Origin: Chloroflexota bacterium
GTDB taxonomy: Bacteria > Chloroflexota > Anaerolineae > Anaerolineales > Villigracilaceae
Direction of reading: 5' to 3'
NCBI GenBank assembly: GCA_013388685.1
Contig: JACAET010000031.1
Span: 62,001 to 126,000, forward strand
DNA length: 64,000 bases
Position numbers and translations under genes: made by a program. Shown piece by piece: positions 1-8,347 of this stretch (positions are counted from its first letter, which is position 1; each line of letters opens with the position of its first letter). The notes under the pieces were generated by a model. It saw only the letters and a program-made list of their open reading frames with translations. It ran no database searches and was not told the origin of the DNA.

Positions 1-519
1 GCCCACAGAAATGAGAAACAGGGCAGTGACCGTGTACTGGATGCCGATGACCTTGTGGTCGAGCGAAACGCCGAGGAATTTCTCCCAGCCCGGTTCGTCT
101 TCGTGGAACTCCGGGGTGTCGATTCCGCGCGCCCATTTGACCCAGTCGTCCATCACGCCCACGCCAAACAGAAAGGCAACCGCACCGACCAGCGCGCCGA
201 ACACCCAGGCAGGCTCGGTGAAGAAAAAGCCGCCAAACACCGAAAGCCCCATCATGACACGGATGCCGGTCACGATGAAGCCGCCGATCAGCGTCCACAC
301 CACCTGATAGACCAGCCCGCGCGTGATACCGCGGTAACCATACACGCCAAAGAAAAATGCCGTGAAGGCAAACAGAAGCGAAAACGCCGAAGGCACGGGG
401 GCTGTCCAGCGCACGTTCTTCATGATGAGGGCGTCAAGCCCCAGCCCAATGAGATACCCCACCCCTCCGGCAATCAGCAGGAACAGCAAACCGCTCCCTA
501 CAGTGTATTTCCTTTTCAT
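1..519 (-). CDS. coxA: Cytochrome c oxidase subunit I, N-terminal part (runs off the left edge)
   Basis: This is the N-terminal 173 residues of a protein that continues beyond position 1. It starts at the ATG complementary to 517-519, just downstream of coxB. The last visible residues read DHKVIGIQYTVTALF, which matches the start of the heme-copper oxidase subunit I core (family pattern DHKxIGxxY). Before this core lies an extension of about 150 residues with three or more hydrophobic segments (starting MKRKYTVGSGLLFLLIAGG). It is unusual, because subunit I normally begins close to the DHK motif. The protein should be the catalytic membrane subunit carrying heme a and CuB. Cognate coxB lies 18 bases upstream in the same direction, so they form an operon. 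The identity is confident; the role of the extension is unknown. Confidence 0.85.
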   Translation of the reverse strand, partial: MKRKYTVGSGLLFLLIAGGVGYLIGLGLDALIMKNVRWTAPVPSAFSLLFAFTAFFFGVYGYRGITRGLVYQVVWTLIGGFIVTGIRVMMGLSVFGGFFFTEPAWVFGALVGAVAFLFGVGVMDDWVKWARGIDTPEFHEDEPGWEKFLGVSLDHKVIGIQYTVTALFLISVG

Positions 520-537
520 TCCAAACTCCTCCGCCGA

Positions 538-1545
538 TTATTTCAACGTCTTGATATAGGCAATGATGTCCGCGACTTGTTCTTCCGTGAAGTTATATGC
601 GGGCATCTGTTGAGCCTCGAAGCCAGCCACAATCTTCGCCTGAGGCTGAAGGATGGACTCTGCCAGGAAGGCATCGTCGGCAATGACTGTCCCGCCGCCG
701 CTGAGCGGCACTTCAGAGCCAGCCAGTCGGAACCAGGTGGGACCCACACCCGGCGAGCCGTCAATCGAATGGCAGCCGCGGCAACCGTTCGCCGTCACCA
801 GCGCCAGACCGCGTCCCTCGGGGGTTTGGCCGGCTTCCGCCGCCAACGCCTGCTGTTCCGCCACCCAGGCATCGAAAGCGACCTTTTCCACCACGATCAC
901 GGGATTTTCCATGTACGCGTGCGATGTGCCGCAAATTTCGGAACAGCGCACCTTATACGTATCGCCAAGCAGTGTCGGTGTGATGCGAAGTTCAGTGATG
1001 CGCCCAGGCACCAGGTCCTGTTTGACGCGGAATTCAGGCACCCAGAAGGAATGAATGACATCCCGCGATGTCATCTTCAAAAGCACCTGCTTGTTCACCG
1101 GCAAATACAGTTCCTTGGAGGTAATCCCATATTCGGGATATTCGAAAGACCATCCCCACTGAAAGCCCGTCACGTTGACCACCATCGCATCGGGGTCGGC
1201 GCGGCGGGTTTCACCCAGGTTCTGTGCACCGACGAACGCCATCCCCAGCACGACCACCAGCGGGATAACCGTCCAGACCACCTCCAGTGTGGTATTCCCC
1301 TCCACATGCACAGCGTCGGTCGTATCGCCTTTCTTCCGGCGGAAGACCAACAGACTGTACAACATCGGCACGACAATCAAAGAAAACAGGAACGACATGG
1401 CTTTGACCTGCAAATCCCAAAGCCAGTCAATCGGACCCGCCTGAGCGCTGGCAGGCACAGGCATCAGCCCTGCCGAATCGAGCCCCACATATGTGAGAAC
1501 CGCCAGCGCAATGACCAGAATTCCCACGATCACAAAATGTCGCAT
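538..1545 (-). CDS. coxB: Cytochrome c oxidase subunit II with fused cytochrome c domain
   Basis: The 335-residue protein accepts electrons at the CuA centre of an aa3/caa3-type terminal oxidase. An N-terminal hydrophobic segment (about 1-22) is followed by two transmembrane helices (about 46-68 and 88-106). The CuA ligands are visible as His165 and the cluster CSEICGTSHAYM (Cys201, Cys205, His209, Met212). A C-terminal class I cytochrome c domain carries the heme motif CRGCH (255-259) and a probable axial Met314. This is the caa3 arrangement, in which the subunit carries its own cytochrome c. It precedes coxA in one operon. Identification is secure. Confidence 0.96.
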   Translation of the reverse strand: MRHFVIVGILVIALAVLTYVGLDSAGLMPVPASAQAGPIDWLWDLQVKAMSFLFSLIVVPMLYSLLVFRRKKGDTTDAVHVEGNTTLEVVWTVIPLVVVLGMAFVGAQNLGETRRADPDAMVVNVTGFQWGWSFEYPEYGITSKELYLPVNKQVLLKMTSRDVIHSFWVPEFRVKQDLVPGRITELRITPTLLGDTYKVRCSEICGTSHAYMENPVIVVEKVAFDAWVAEQQALAAEAGQTPEGRGLALVTANGCRGCHSIDGSPGVGPTWFRLAGSEVPLSGGGTVIADDAFLAESILQPQAKIVAGFEAQQMPAYNFTEEQVADIIAYIKTLK

Positions 1546-1683
1546 AGAAACTCTCTCCTGTTACGAAGTCGAACGCAGACCTCCCCGGTCCACAACCGTT
1601 CTAATTTACCAAATTTTCCATTATTTGTCACGAATAAAAGGAACAAAAAAAACGCTTCCCGCCCGACCGATGGTTGATTCTCC

Positions 1684-2151
1684 CTAAGAAACCTCACCCA
1701 CCGCCGACAACACCTCTGCACTATGATCGGCAGGGCGCACATTCTCAAACACTTTGACAATCGTTCCGTTGCCGTCAATCAGGAAAGTCGTTCGCAAGGC
1801 CCCTTCGTAGGACTTGCCCATGAACTTTTTGGGTCCCCACACCCCATACAAATCGCAGACCTTGTGACCCTCGTCTGCCAGCAGAGGAAAAGGCAAACTG
1901 AACTTTTGCTTGAACTTCACATGCGACTTGACACTGTCCGGACTGACGCCGAGGATGACCACGCCCGCCTTCTCGTAGGCAGAGTAATCATCGCGGAAGT
2001 TGCAGGCCTCGGCGGTACAGCCGGGGGTGTCATCCTTGGGGTAAAAGTACAAAACGACGTTTTTCCCGCGAAAGTCGGAAAGTTTGCGGAGGGTATGGGT
2101 ATCGTCGTACAACGCGAAATCTGGCGCTGGAATGCCTGATGAAATGGGCAT
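1684..2151 (-). CDS. bcp: Thioredoxin-dependent thiol peroxidase (Bcp/PrxQ peroxiredoxin)
   Basis: The 155-residue protein reduces hydroperoxides using thioredoxin. The peroxidatic Cys45 lies in DTPGCTAEACNFRD and Cys50 is the likely resolving residue, the 2-Cys Bcp arrangement. VILGVSPDSVKSHVKF follows as in the family. I chose the ATG at 2149-2151 because AAGGAGA lies seven bases upstream and the protein then begins MPISSGIPAPDFAL, the usual family start. A longer open frame upstream adds a non-homologous stretch. It is separated from the response-regulator gene upstream by a terminator hairpin, so it is probably transcribed alone. Confidence 0.95.
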   Translation of the reverse strand: MPISSGIPAPDFALYDDTHTLRKLSDFRGKNVVLYFYPKDDTPGCTAEACNFRDDYSAYEKAGVVILGVSPDSVKSHVKFKQKFSLPFPLLADEGHKVCDLYGVWGPKKFMGKSYEGALRTTFLIDGNGTIVKVFENVRPADHSAEVLSAVGEVS

Positions 2152-2200
2152 GTTTTGTCTCCTTCGGGCGGCTATTATACCTCCAACCCGTATGCGCAAC

Positions 2201-2227
2201 AAAAAAAGCCGCCACAAATGCGGCGGC
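2201..2227 (-). terminator. Rho-independent terminator after the response regulator gene
   Basis: On the minus strand a GC-rich hairpin (GCCGCCGC pairing with GTGGCGGC around a short loop) is followed directly by a run of seven T residues. It lies 20 bases past the stop of the response regulator gene, between that gene and bcp. Confidence 0.8.
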
Positions 2228-2246
2228 AGTATTGGAAACGAGACCA

Positions 2247-2618
2247 TCAGGCGAGAATCTTTGCCTGCTTAAGAGCTGTCTCCAGCGTATCAATCGTGGC
2301 TGGCTTGATGATGATGGATGTCGCGCCGAGTTTCATCACCTTTTCGCGGGTTTCGGGTTGATCGTCCGAGGTGATGACAAACACAGGCACTTTCATCAAT
2401 TGCGGCTCGCGACGCAGAAACGCAAGGACTTCCGTTCCGTCCACGCCGGGCATGTTGATGTCGAGACATATGAAATGAGGCGTAAAACCCTTGCTAAACA
2501 ATTCCATCGCGGGGCTCGAACCATACGCCGCGCGCGCTTTGAAGCCCAAAACCTGCAACATTTGATTTAGCGCATCCGCCGTTTGGCGGTTGTCGTCAAT
2601 AATCAATCCTTCAGTCAT
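2247..2618 (-). CDS. Single-domain response regulator (receiver only)
   Basis: The 123-residue protein is a stand-alone CheY-like receiver domain with no output domain. The acidic pair Asp8-Asp9, the phosphoacceptor Asp53 in CLDINMPGVDG, a Thr/Ser position at VFVITSDD and the conserved Lys105 in IIKPAT are all present, so it should be phosphorylatable. A clear GGAGG lies before the ATG at 2616-2618. It begins immediately after the moeA stop codon and is probably co-transcribed with it. No histidine kinase is nearby, so the partner is unknown. Confidence 0.93.
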   Translation of the reverse strand: MTEGLIIDDNRQTADALNQMLQVLGFKARAAYGSSPAMELFSKGFTPHFICLDINMPGVDGTEVLAFLRREPQLMKVPVFVITSDDQPETREKVMKLGATSIIIKPATIDTLETALKQAKILA

Positions 2619-4673
2619 CTAATCCTCCAAAATAATCGCGCCCATCACAGACACGTCATAGCCCGGTAGTCGAGAAACGGCTTTTCGGAAGGCCGAATCA
2701 GCCAAAAGTCCGAAAAGAGGCGCAAGCAGGTCGTCCTCCGCAAACGGCTTGGGAATCACCAAATCGTAGCGTTCCTGAAAGAGCGGGACGAAGTCCAAAT
2801 CCAATGCTTGCGCGGCGGCGGCGATGCCCAACCCGCAATCGGCGCGCCCCGAGGCGACAGCCGCCGCAACGCCAAGATGAGTATACTCTTCCTGCTGGTA
2901 GCCTTCAATGGAACTTTGAGGTATTGTCATCAAATTCAAATGATAATCCAACAGGACGCGCGTGCCAGCCCCGCGCTGACGGTTCACAAAGCGGACGCCG
3001 GACCTGGCGAGGTCTCCCAGGCTTTTGATTCCCTTTGGGTTTCCCCTCCTCACCAGCAGACCCTGCTCGCGCCCCACCAGCGCGATAACTTTGACGGGGA
3101 TGTTCGGTATGTACTGGCGGATGTAGGAGATGTTGTATTCGCCTGTCTGCGGGTCGAGCAAATGCGACCCGGCGAAATGCGCCTCGCCGCGCCGCAAGGC
3201 AATAAGCCCGCCCTGCGAGCCGACGTTGGCGGAGGCGAGGCGGCGGTCATGTTCGGCGAGGAATTGCGCCATCAGGTCGAGGGTGAGGTCGTGCGAGCCA
3301 ATGGAGAGGATAGTCTTTTCGATTTCGGCTTTGCTTCGGTACAGGCGCACCTGCACCTTTTCGCCCGCCTCCATGCCCTGCACGCCGCTGGGGATGACGG
3401 CGATGCCATCTGCCTGCACCAGCGAGGTGATGACCCCCGCTCCGCGCGAGAGCGGCGCAGCGAGCAGTTTTCCTCCCACCTTCCCCACCGCCACGCGGAC
3501 AAAGTCGTCATCGCCTGCGGGGGAAACGATCTTGCGCGTGAGGATGGCTTCTTCGGTTGGCAGTTCCAGCGGACGCCGCCCCAGCCACTTGGCGAGAATG
3601 GGTTCGACGAAGATGTCAACCGTCAGCGCGGCGGAGACGGGGTAGCCGGGGACGCCGATGATGGGGACAGTGGACGGTAGACGGGGGACAGTGGACGGTG
3701 GGGCGGACTCGGTCTGCGGTCTACCGTCCACCGTCCCCAAGATTACAGGATGCCCAGGGCGGACGGCGACGCCATGTACGAGCAGTGTGCCAAGTTTTTC
3801 GACAACTTTCGCCGAGAAATCTTCCGCGCCTGCGGAGGAGCCTGCGTTGAGCAAAACAAGGTCGTGAGTTTGCGCGGCTTCGTGCACGCGCTGACAGATG
3901 AGGTCGAAATCGTCCTTTGTGATGGGAAAGCGCGTCGGTTCGCCGCCCATGGCTTTGACTTGCGCGGCGATGACCAGTGAGTTGTATTCGAGAATGTCGC
4001 CCGCTTTGAGTTTGGAGCCAATGGGGACGAGTTCCGTGCCTGTGGGCAGGATGGCAACCTTCGGCTTGCGCGCCACGACGATTTCCTGATGTCCCGCCGC
4101 GGCGATGGCGCCCAAATCGGCGGGGCGAAGCACGTGTCCCGCAGGCAAAACCAGTTGCGTGGCGACGATGTCCTCTCCCAGCGGGCGGACGTGACTCCAC
4201 GGAGCGACGGCGGCGCGGATGCGGATGGCGGCAGGTTTGCGAATGGCGGATGTGATTTGCCCGTTTTCATCCAGCGGCTCGGTGTTCTCGATGGGAATGA
4301 CCGCGTTCGCCCACTCTGGAAGCGGATCGCCCGTATCCACATATTGAGAGATTGGAGATTGGGGATTGGAGACTGACGACTGATCACTGCTTACTGATGA
4401 CTGGTAATTGGTAACTAACAATTGGACAGGCGAGGAAGGCTGTGCGCCAGCGGTATCCTCCGCCCGCACGGCGAATCCGTCCATGGCGGAGGCGTGGTAA
4501 TGAGGCGAGGAGACTTTCGCCCAAATCGGCTCGGCAGTGACGCGCCCCAGCGCGTTTTCGTCGAGGGGGATGGTTTCGGGTCCAAGAATCAGCCACAGGT
4601 CCGCGCTTTGAAGCGCCTGTTTGAGGCGGGCTTGGGCTTGAGAGAGGGGGATGTCGTGGAGGTAGACGGACAT
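2619..4673 (-). CDS. moeA: Molybdopterin molybdotransferase MoeA fused to a substrate-binding-like domain
   Basis: The first ~410 residues follow MoeA, which inserts molybdate into adenylylated molybdopterin: HYHASAMDGFAV, PTGTELV, NAGSSAGAEDF and VPGYPVSAAL are recognisable. Residues ~440-684 resemble the periplasmic-binding-protein-like domain of LysR/ModA-type proteins found fused to MoeA in some bacteria and archaea (GRADCGLGIAAAA near the end). Two in-frame stretches look foreign. One is a Ser/Gln-rich insert encoded by the AT-rich repeat at 4344-4425. The other is encoded by a 76-bp inverted repeat at 3663-3738, placed between VILG and IIGVPG. No good ribosome binding site precedes the start; a TAAAAT box lies 11 bases upstream. 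The MoeA assignment is firm; the role of the C-terminal domain is inferred. Confidence 0.92.
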   Translation of the reverse strand: MSVYLHDIPLSQAQARLKQALQSADLWLILGPETIPLDENALGRVTAEPIWAKVSSPHYHASAMDGFAVRAEDTAGAQPSSPVQLLVTNYQSSVSSDQSSVSNPQSPISQYVDTGDPLPEWANAVIPIENTEPLDENGQITSAIRKPAAIRIRAAVAPWSHVRPLGEDIVATQLVLPAGHVLRPADLGAIAAAGHQEIVVARKPKVAILPTGTELVPIGSKLKAGDILEYNSLVIAAQVKAMGGEPTRFPITKDDFDLICQRVHEAAQTHDLVLLNAGSSAGAEDFSAKVVEKLGTLLVHGVAVRPGHPVILGTVDGRPQTESAPPSTVPRLPSTVPIIGVPGYPVSAALTVDIFVEPILAKWLGRRPLELPTEEAILTRKIVSPAGDDDFVRVAVGKVGGKLLAAPLSRGAGVITSLVQADGIAVIPSGVQGMEAGEKVQVRLYRSKAEIEKTILSIGSHDLTLDLMAQFLAEHDRRLASANVGSQGGLIALRRGEAHFAGSHLLDPQTGEYNISYIRQYIPNIPVKVIALVGREQGLLVRRGNPKGIKSLGDLARSGVRFVNRQRGAGTRVLLDYHLNLMTIPQSSIEGYQQEEYTHLGVAAAVASGRADCGLGIAAAAQALDLDFVPLFQERYDLVIPKPFAEDDLLAPLFGLLADSAFRKAVSRLPGYDVSVMGAIILED
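3663..3738. repeat. 76-bp inverted-repeat element inside moeA
   Basis: Bases 3663-3682 and 3719-3738 are reverse complements over 20 positions with one mismatch (inner core GTGGACGGTAGAC / GTCTACCGTCCAC). The 16-base unit GGGGACAGTGGACGGT also recurs directly at 3663 and 3684. The element is read through in frame by moeA and adds a Pro/Ser/Thr-rich segment. Confidence 0.75.
4344..4425. repeat. AT-rich low-complexity repeat inside moeA
   Basis: The stretch is built of degenerate units such as GATTGGAGATTGG, GACTGATCACTG and GGTAATTGGTAA. On the moeA strand it encodes a Gln/Ser/Asn-rich insert (TNYQSSVSSDQSSVSNPQSP). Related units occur at 4805-4850 between genes and inside both femX-like genes. 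Confidence 0.75.
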
Positions 4674-4743
4674 GGAGATTTACGATTTTAGATTTGCGAT
4701 TGACGACTGTAAGAATCAGTAGATCACGAAAACCGCTCGTAGC

Positions 4744-4781
4744 GTGCGCTCTCTAGCGCACTTTCGGCGTTAGAGAACGCC
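4744..4781. repeat. Pair of mini-hairpins (CTCT loop and AGAG loop)
   Basis: Two perfect hairpins stand side by side: GTGCGCT-CTCT-AGCGCAC (4744-4761) and GGCGTT-AGAG-AACGCC (4766-4781). The same design recurs elsewhere in intergenic DNA of this window (8264-8281 and about 31782-31840). It lies between moeA and the aminotransferase gene. Confidence 0.7.
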
Positions 4782-4804
4782 AATTACGCGCTTTCGTGAA
4801 GTAC

Positions 4805-4850
4805 TGATAATTGGTAAGTGGTAAGTGGTAATTACCAATCTCCAATTACC
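4805..4850. repeat. AT-rich low-complexity repeat between aminotransferase and moeA
   Basis: Repeated GGTAAGTGGTAAGTGGTAATTACC-type units form a partly palindromic, AT-rich tract just after the aminotransferase stop codon. It is the intergenic counterpart of the repeat inserted in moeA and the femX-like genes. Confidence 0.65.
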
Positions 4851-4852
4851 AT

Positions 4853-6187
4853 TTAGCCCACCCCATCCATCGCCGCGCCCAGACGTTTGACAATTTCATC
4901 CACTTCCTCTTCGTTGAGGGAAAGCGGCGGGGCAAACGCCAGCACATTCCCCAGCGGACGCGTGCGCAGTCCGCGTTCCTGCGCGGCTTTGAAGATGCGC
5001 ATTGTCATGGCGGGGTCGGCGGCTTTGGTTTCCTTGTTCGAGACGATTTCCACGCCGCAAACGAGACCCAGTCCGCGCACATCGCCGACAAACGGGAATT
5101 CTACCAGCGACTTCAAGCCTTCGAGCAGGCGTTTGCCGAGTTCCTTCGCGCGGACGGGATAGTTTTCCTTTTCCATGATTTCGAGATTTTTCAGCCCCAC
5201 CGCGCACGCCATGGCATGACCCGAGTACGTGAAGCCGTGCATGTACGCCTCCGACTCCGCCGCCGATTCCATCGTCTCGCGGATTTCATCGGAGATTTGA
5301 ATGCCGCCGAGTTGGGCGTATCCGCTGGTGATGGCTTTGGCGAACGAAAGGATATCGGGCTTGACGTTCCAATGCTTGAGCGCGAACCACTCGCCTGTGC
5401 GCCCAAAGCCCGTGATGACTTCGTCGGCGATGAACAACACCTCGTATTTGTCGCAGATCTGGCGGACGAGGGGGAAATAATCGGGGGGAGGAACGATCAC
5501 GCCGCCGACGCCCATGACAGGTTCGGCGATGAACGCGGCGACCGTGTCCGCGCCTTCGCGCAGGATGGCTTCTTCCAGTTCGCGCGCCGCCGCCTGACCG
5601 ACCGTCTCGCCGTTTTTCAACTGACCTTCGTAGCGGTACGGATTCGGCGCAGGGATGTGGACGAATCCATCGGGGGCGGGACCGAACATCGTCTGATATT
5701 TCTCCAGCCCCGTGGCAAAGGTGGCGGAAAGCGTCACACCGTGATACGAACCGCGCCGCGCAATGACCTTGTACTTGGTCGGCTTGCCCTTGCGCTTCCA
5801 GTAATAGCGCGCCGTCTTGAACGCGGAGTCGTTCGATTCGGAGCCGCCCGACGTGAAGAAGGTGGTGTTCAGCCCAGGGTAGGCGAATCCAGCCAGTTTG
5901 TCGGCAAGACGAATCGAAGGCAGGTTGGTCATCCCCGCAAAATTGGAGGTGAACGCCAGTTCCTTCATCTGGTCATAGGCGGCTTTGGCAAGTTCTTCGC
6001 GTCCGTATCCCGCGTTGACGTTCCACAGCCCCGCCATTCCGTCGAGAATCTTCTGCCCGTCGGTGGTATACAGCCACACCCCATCCCCGCGCTCGATCAC
6101 CAGCGGGTTGGCATGGGATTTGGGATGATAGACGGGGTGCAGTTGTTTCTTGTCTTTTTCGAGCCATTGTTGCGTGTTGTCAGTCAT
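4853..6187 (-). CDS. Class III PLP aminotransferase (omega-amino acid:pyruvate type)
   Basis: The 444-residue enzyme is a class III (subgroup II) pyridoxal-phosphate transaminase. Visible hallmarks are FFTSGGSESNDSAFK, the GSYHG motif, AEPVMGVGG, the cofactor Asp in FIADEVITGFGRTG and the Schiff-base Lys in SFAKAITSGY. The pattern is closest to enzymes moving an omega-amino group (putrescine, beta-alanine, GABA or taurine) to pyruvate, but the substrate cannot be read from sequence. AAGGAGA precedes the ATG at 6185-6187. The upstream DUF559 gene overlaps it by eight bases, so the two are probably translationally coupled. Confidence 0.9.
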   Translation of the reverse strand: MTDNTQQWLEKDKKQLHPVYHPKSHANPLVIERGDGVWLYTTDGQKILDGMAGLWNVNAGYGREELAKAAYDQMKELAFTSNFAGMTNLPSIRLADKLAGFAYPGLNTTFFTSGGSESNDSAFKTARYYWKRKGKPTKYKVIARRGSYHGVTLSATFATGLEKYQTMFGPAPDGFVHIPAPNPYRYEGQLKNGETVGQAAARELEEAILREGADTVAAFIAEPVMGVGGVIVPPPDYFPLVRQICDKYEVLFIADEVITGFGRTGEWFALKHWNVKPDILSFAKAITSGYAQLGGIQISDEIRETMESAAESEAYMHGFTYSGHAMACAVGLKNLEIMEKENYPVRAKELGKRLLEGLKSLVEFPFVGDVRGLGLVCGVEIVSNKETKAADPAMTMRIFKAAQERGLRTRPLGNVLAFAPPLSLNEEEVDEIVKRLGAAMDGVG

Positions 6188-6650
6188 GGTGGTCTCCTTT
6201 TTTATTCTCGCTTTCCTGCCTCTCCCCTAACCCCTCTCCGACGAGCGGAGAGGGGACTCGCTGGCAGGCTTTAAGTTCTTCTATTTTCGCGCGTATTTGA
6301 TAAAGCGCGGCGGCTAAATCCTTTTCAACGGTTTCCGCTCGTATTCGCAGCACGTTCAAACCCAACAACTCAAGAATTTCCTGACGGGCGCGGTCCGCTT
6401 CTACCTGATTATCATGTATCGCGCCGTCCACTTCAACAACAAGACGATAATCCGAATTATAAAAATCAACGACAAAATAACTTACAGGCTGCTGGCGTCG
6501 AAATTTAATGCCATCCAGTTTCTTCCCGCGCAAAGCCTGCCAGAGAATCCTCTCACTCTCTGTCGGCTCCTTTCGGAACTCACGCGCAATCTCGACCATC
6601 CTGCGTTTGATCCTGGAAGGCACTTCAATGCGGGGAAAATCATCTTTCAT
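6180..6650 (-). CDS. DUF559 domain protein (Vsr/endonuclease-like fold)
   Basis: This 156-residue protein has the DUF559 pattern: an N-terminal helix rich in charge, RILWQALRGKKLDGIKFRRQ, then VVDFYNSDYRLVVEVDGAIH and RAETVEKDL. DUF559 proteins have a restriction-endonuclease-like fold with Asp/Glu residues in the VVDFY and VEVDG strands; activity is unproven. I placed the start at the ATG complementary to 6648-6650; a GTG six bases earlier is possible. The last ~25 residues (RVPSPLVGEGLGER and onward) are encoded by a dispersed repeat rather than by the DUF559 fold. It overlaps the aminotransferase gene by eight bases. Confidence 0.85.
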   Translation of the reverse strand: MKDDFPRIEVPSRIKRRMVEIAREFRKEPTESERILWQALRGKKLDGIKFRRQQPVSYFVVDFYNSDYRLVVEVDGAIHDNQVEADRARQEILELLGLNVLRIRAETVEKDLAAALYQIRAKIEELKACQRVPSPLVGEGLGERQESENKKGDHHD

Positions 6651-6660
6651 AGCCACTCAC

Positions 6661-6747
6661 TCCCCTCCCCACTTGTTGGGGAGGGGCTGGGGGTGGGGAT
6701 CACCCCTCCCTGCCTGTCGGGGAGGGGCTGGGGGTGGGGATCACCCC
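6661..6747. repeat. Tandem GC-rich repeat upstream of the DUF559 gene
   Basis: The core GGGGAGGGGCTGGGGGTGGG is repeated twice, each followed by GATCACCCC. A related motif encodes the C-terminus of the DUF559 protein near 6205-6250. The tract lies between the guaB-like stop codon and the DUF559 start and seems to supply a GGGGAG sequence as ribosome binding site. Confidence 0.8.
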
Positions 6748-8180
6748 AACACCTCCACATCATGCGGACCCGACTCCTTCAGCCCCGCGCCCGTCATCCG
6801 CACGAAGATGGCTTTTTGCTGGAACTCTTCGATGGTGTGCGCGCCGCTGTAACTCATCCCCGATTGCAAGCCGCCGACAAGTTGAGTCAACACTTCGCGC
6901 ACCTTGCCGCGATACGGCACCGCCGCCTCGACGCCCTCCGCCACGTACTCTTCGATCTCTTCGCGCGTCAGGTCGTTGCCTTCGCGTTTGTTGCGTTCGA
7001 TGTTCGCCGTCAACGACGCCATGCCGCGCGACGCCTTGTAGCGGTGACCTTTGCGCGTCATCACAATGCCTGGGCTTTCGTCCGTGCCAGCCAGCAGCGA
7101 CCCGACCATCACCGTGCTGGCGCCTGCCGCAATCGCCTTTGCCACATCGCCAGGGTGACGGATGCCGCCGTCGGCAATGATGGGAATGCCAGCGGGACGC
7201 GCCGCCTCGGCGCACTCGATGATCGCCGTCAACTGCGGAACTCCCGACCCCGCCACCAGCCGCGTGATGCAAATCGAGCCTGGACCCACGCCGACCTTCA
7301 CCGCGTCCACACCCGCGTCAATCAGCCGTTTCGTCCCGTCGGCGGTTGCCACATTCCCGCCGATGATCTGCGCCTCGGGGAAATGTTTGCGGATGTTCCT
7401 GATCATCTCGATTTCCAGGCGCGAATCGCCGTGCGCGATATCCACCACGATGCAGTCCGCGCCCGCCGCCAAAGCCGCCTCCACGCGGCGCATTTCTTTA
7501 TCCCGCACGCCCACCGCCGCGCCGACCGCCAGCCGTCCCTTCGCGTCTTTCGTCGCCTTCGGGTATTGCGTAATCTTCATGATGTCCTTCAGCGTAATCA
7601 GCCCCACCACTTTGCCTTCGGCATCCACCAGCGGCAATTTCTCCACGCGGAACTTGTGAAGTAACTGCTCCGCCTCCTTCAGCGACGTACCAGGCGCGGC
7701 GCTGTGCACCTCGCGCGTCATGATTTCGGTCACGGGCTTGCCGTCATCCCCCTCGAACAGCAAATCGCGCGTCGAGACAATACCGACGAGTTTCTCATCC
7801 TTATCCAGAATCAAAATCCCGCCCGTGCCTGTCTCATCCACCACGCGCTTCACCTCTCCCACCGTCTGCCGATCCGTCATCGTGATGGGATTGTCCACCA
7901 CGAACGACTCCGCCTTCTTCACACGCTCGATCTGCCGCGCCTGCTCGGCGATCGTCATAAAACGGTGGATAATCCCAATCCCGCCCTCGCGCGCCATCGC
8001 AATCGCCATCTCGCTCTCGGTCACCACATCCATGTTCGCCGAAACAATCGGCGCCTGCAGCGCAATCTTGCGCGTCAGCCAGCTCTTCGTCGAAAGCGTG
8101 CGCCGCGACTCCACGTCGGAATACTGCGGCACCAGCAAGACATCGTCATAGGTCAAAGCCACATCGGGCAAAATTTTCAT
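6741..8180 (-). CDS. guaB: IMP dehydrogenase-like protein with CBS domains
   Basis: The 479-residue protein has the IMPDH/GMP-reductase barrel interrupted by two CBS domains (about 95-205). IMPDH oxidises IMP to XMP in GMP synthesis. The active-site loop reads GPGSICITR (usual form SICTTR) with the catalytic Cys near residue 306. The flap after SRGMASL lacks a recognisable Arg-Tyr dyad that normally activates water in IMPDH, while [11 protein letters not shown] follows as usual. It may therefore be an unusual IMPDH or a CBS-containing GMP reductase of the GuaB1 kind. GGAGGTGAT precedes the start. The divergent neighbour is purB and purA follows, so the locus concerns purine nucleotides. Confidence 0.85.
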   Translation of the reverse strand: MKILPDVALTYDDVLLVPQYSDVESRRTLSTKSWLTRKIALQAPIVSANMDVVTESEMAIAMAREGGIGIIHRFMTIAEQARQIERVKKAESFVVDNPITMTDRQTVGEVKRVVDETGTGGILILDKDEKLVGIVSTRDLLFEGDDGKPVTEIMTREVHSAAPGTSLKEAEQLLHKFRVEKLPLVDAEGKVVGLITLKDIMKITQYPKATKDAKGRLAVGAAVGVRDKEMRRVEAALAAGADCIVVDIAHGDSRLEIEMIRNIRKHFPEAQIIGGNVATADGTKRLIDAGVDAVKVGVGPGSICITRLVAGSGVPQLTAIIECAEAARPAGIPIIADGGIRHPGDVAKAIAAGASTVMVGSLLAGTDESPGIVMTRKGHRYKASRGMASLTANIERNKREGNDLTREEIEEYVAEGVEAAVPYRGKVREVLTQLVGGLQSGMSYSGAHTIEEFQQKAIFVRMTGAGLKESGPHDVEVLG

Positions 8181-8263
8181 ATCACCTCCAGGTGCGTACT
8201 CAGCATTTTGCGTACTCGGCGTTCTCCCCTGGCACCGCCCGCCAGGGCAGGTGTAACGCCGCT

Positions 8264-8281
8264 GGACGCTAGAGAGCGTCC
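8264..8281. repeat. Mini-hairpin with AGAG loop
   Basis: GGACGCT-AGAG-AGCGTCC is a perfect 7-bp hairpin with the same tetraloop class as those at 4744-4781. It lies between the divergent guaB-like and purB genes. Confidence 0.65.
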
Positions 8282-8336
8282 ACTACGCGCGGCGTTTTCT
8301 AACACCGAAACTCTTATGGGAATGAACCGCCCGAAT

Positions 8337-8342
8337 TATAAT
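8337..8342 (+). promoter_or_regulatory. -10 box of a leaderless purB promoter
   Basis: A perfect TATAAT ends five bases before the first ATG of purB. Transcription would begin at or next to the start codon, and no ribosome binding site is present. No convincing -35 box is seen. Confidence 0.65.
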
Positions 8343-8347
8343 GCTTG

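Noticed and set aside
55..1677. Plus-strand frame of 540 codons
   Set aside because: Antisense to coxA and coxB; no recognisable domain.
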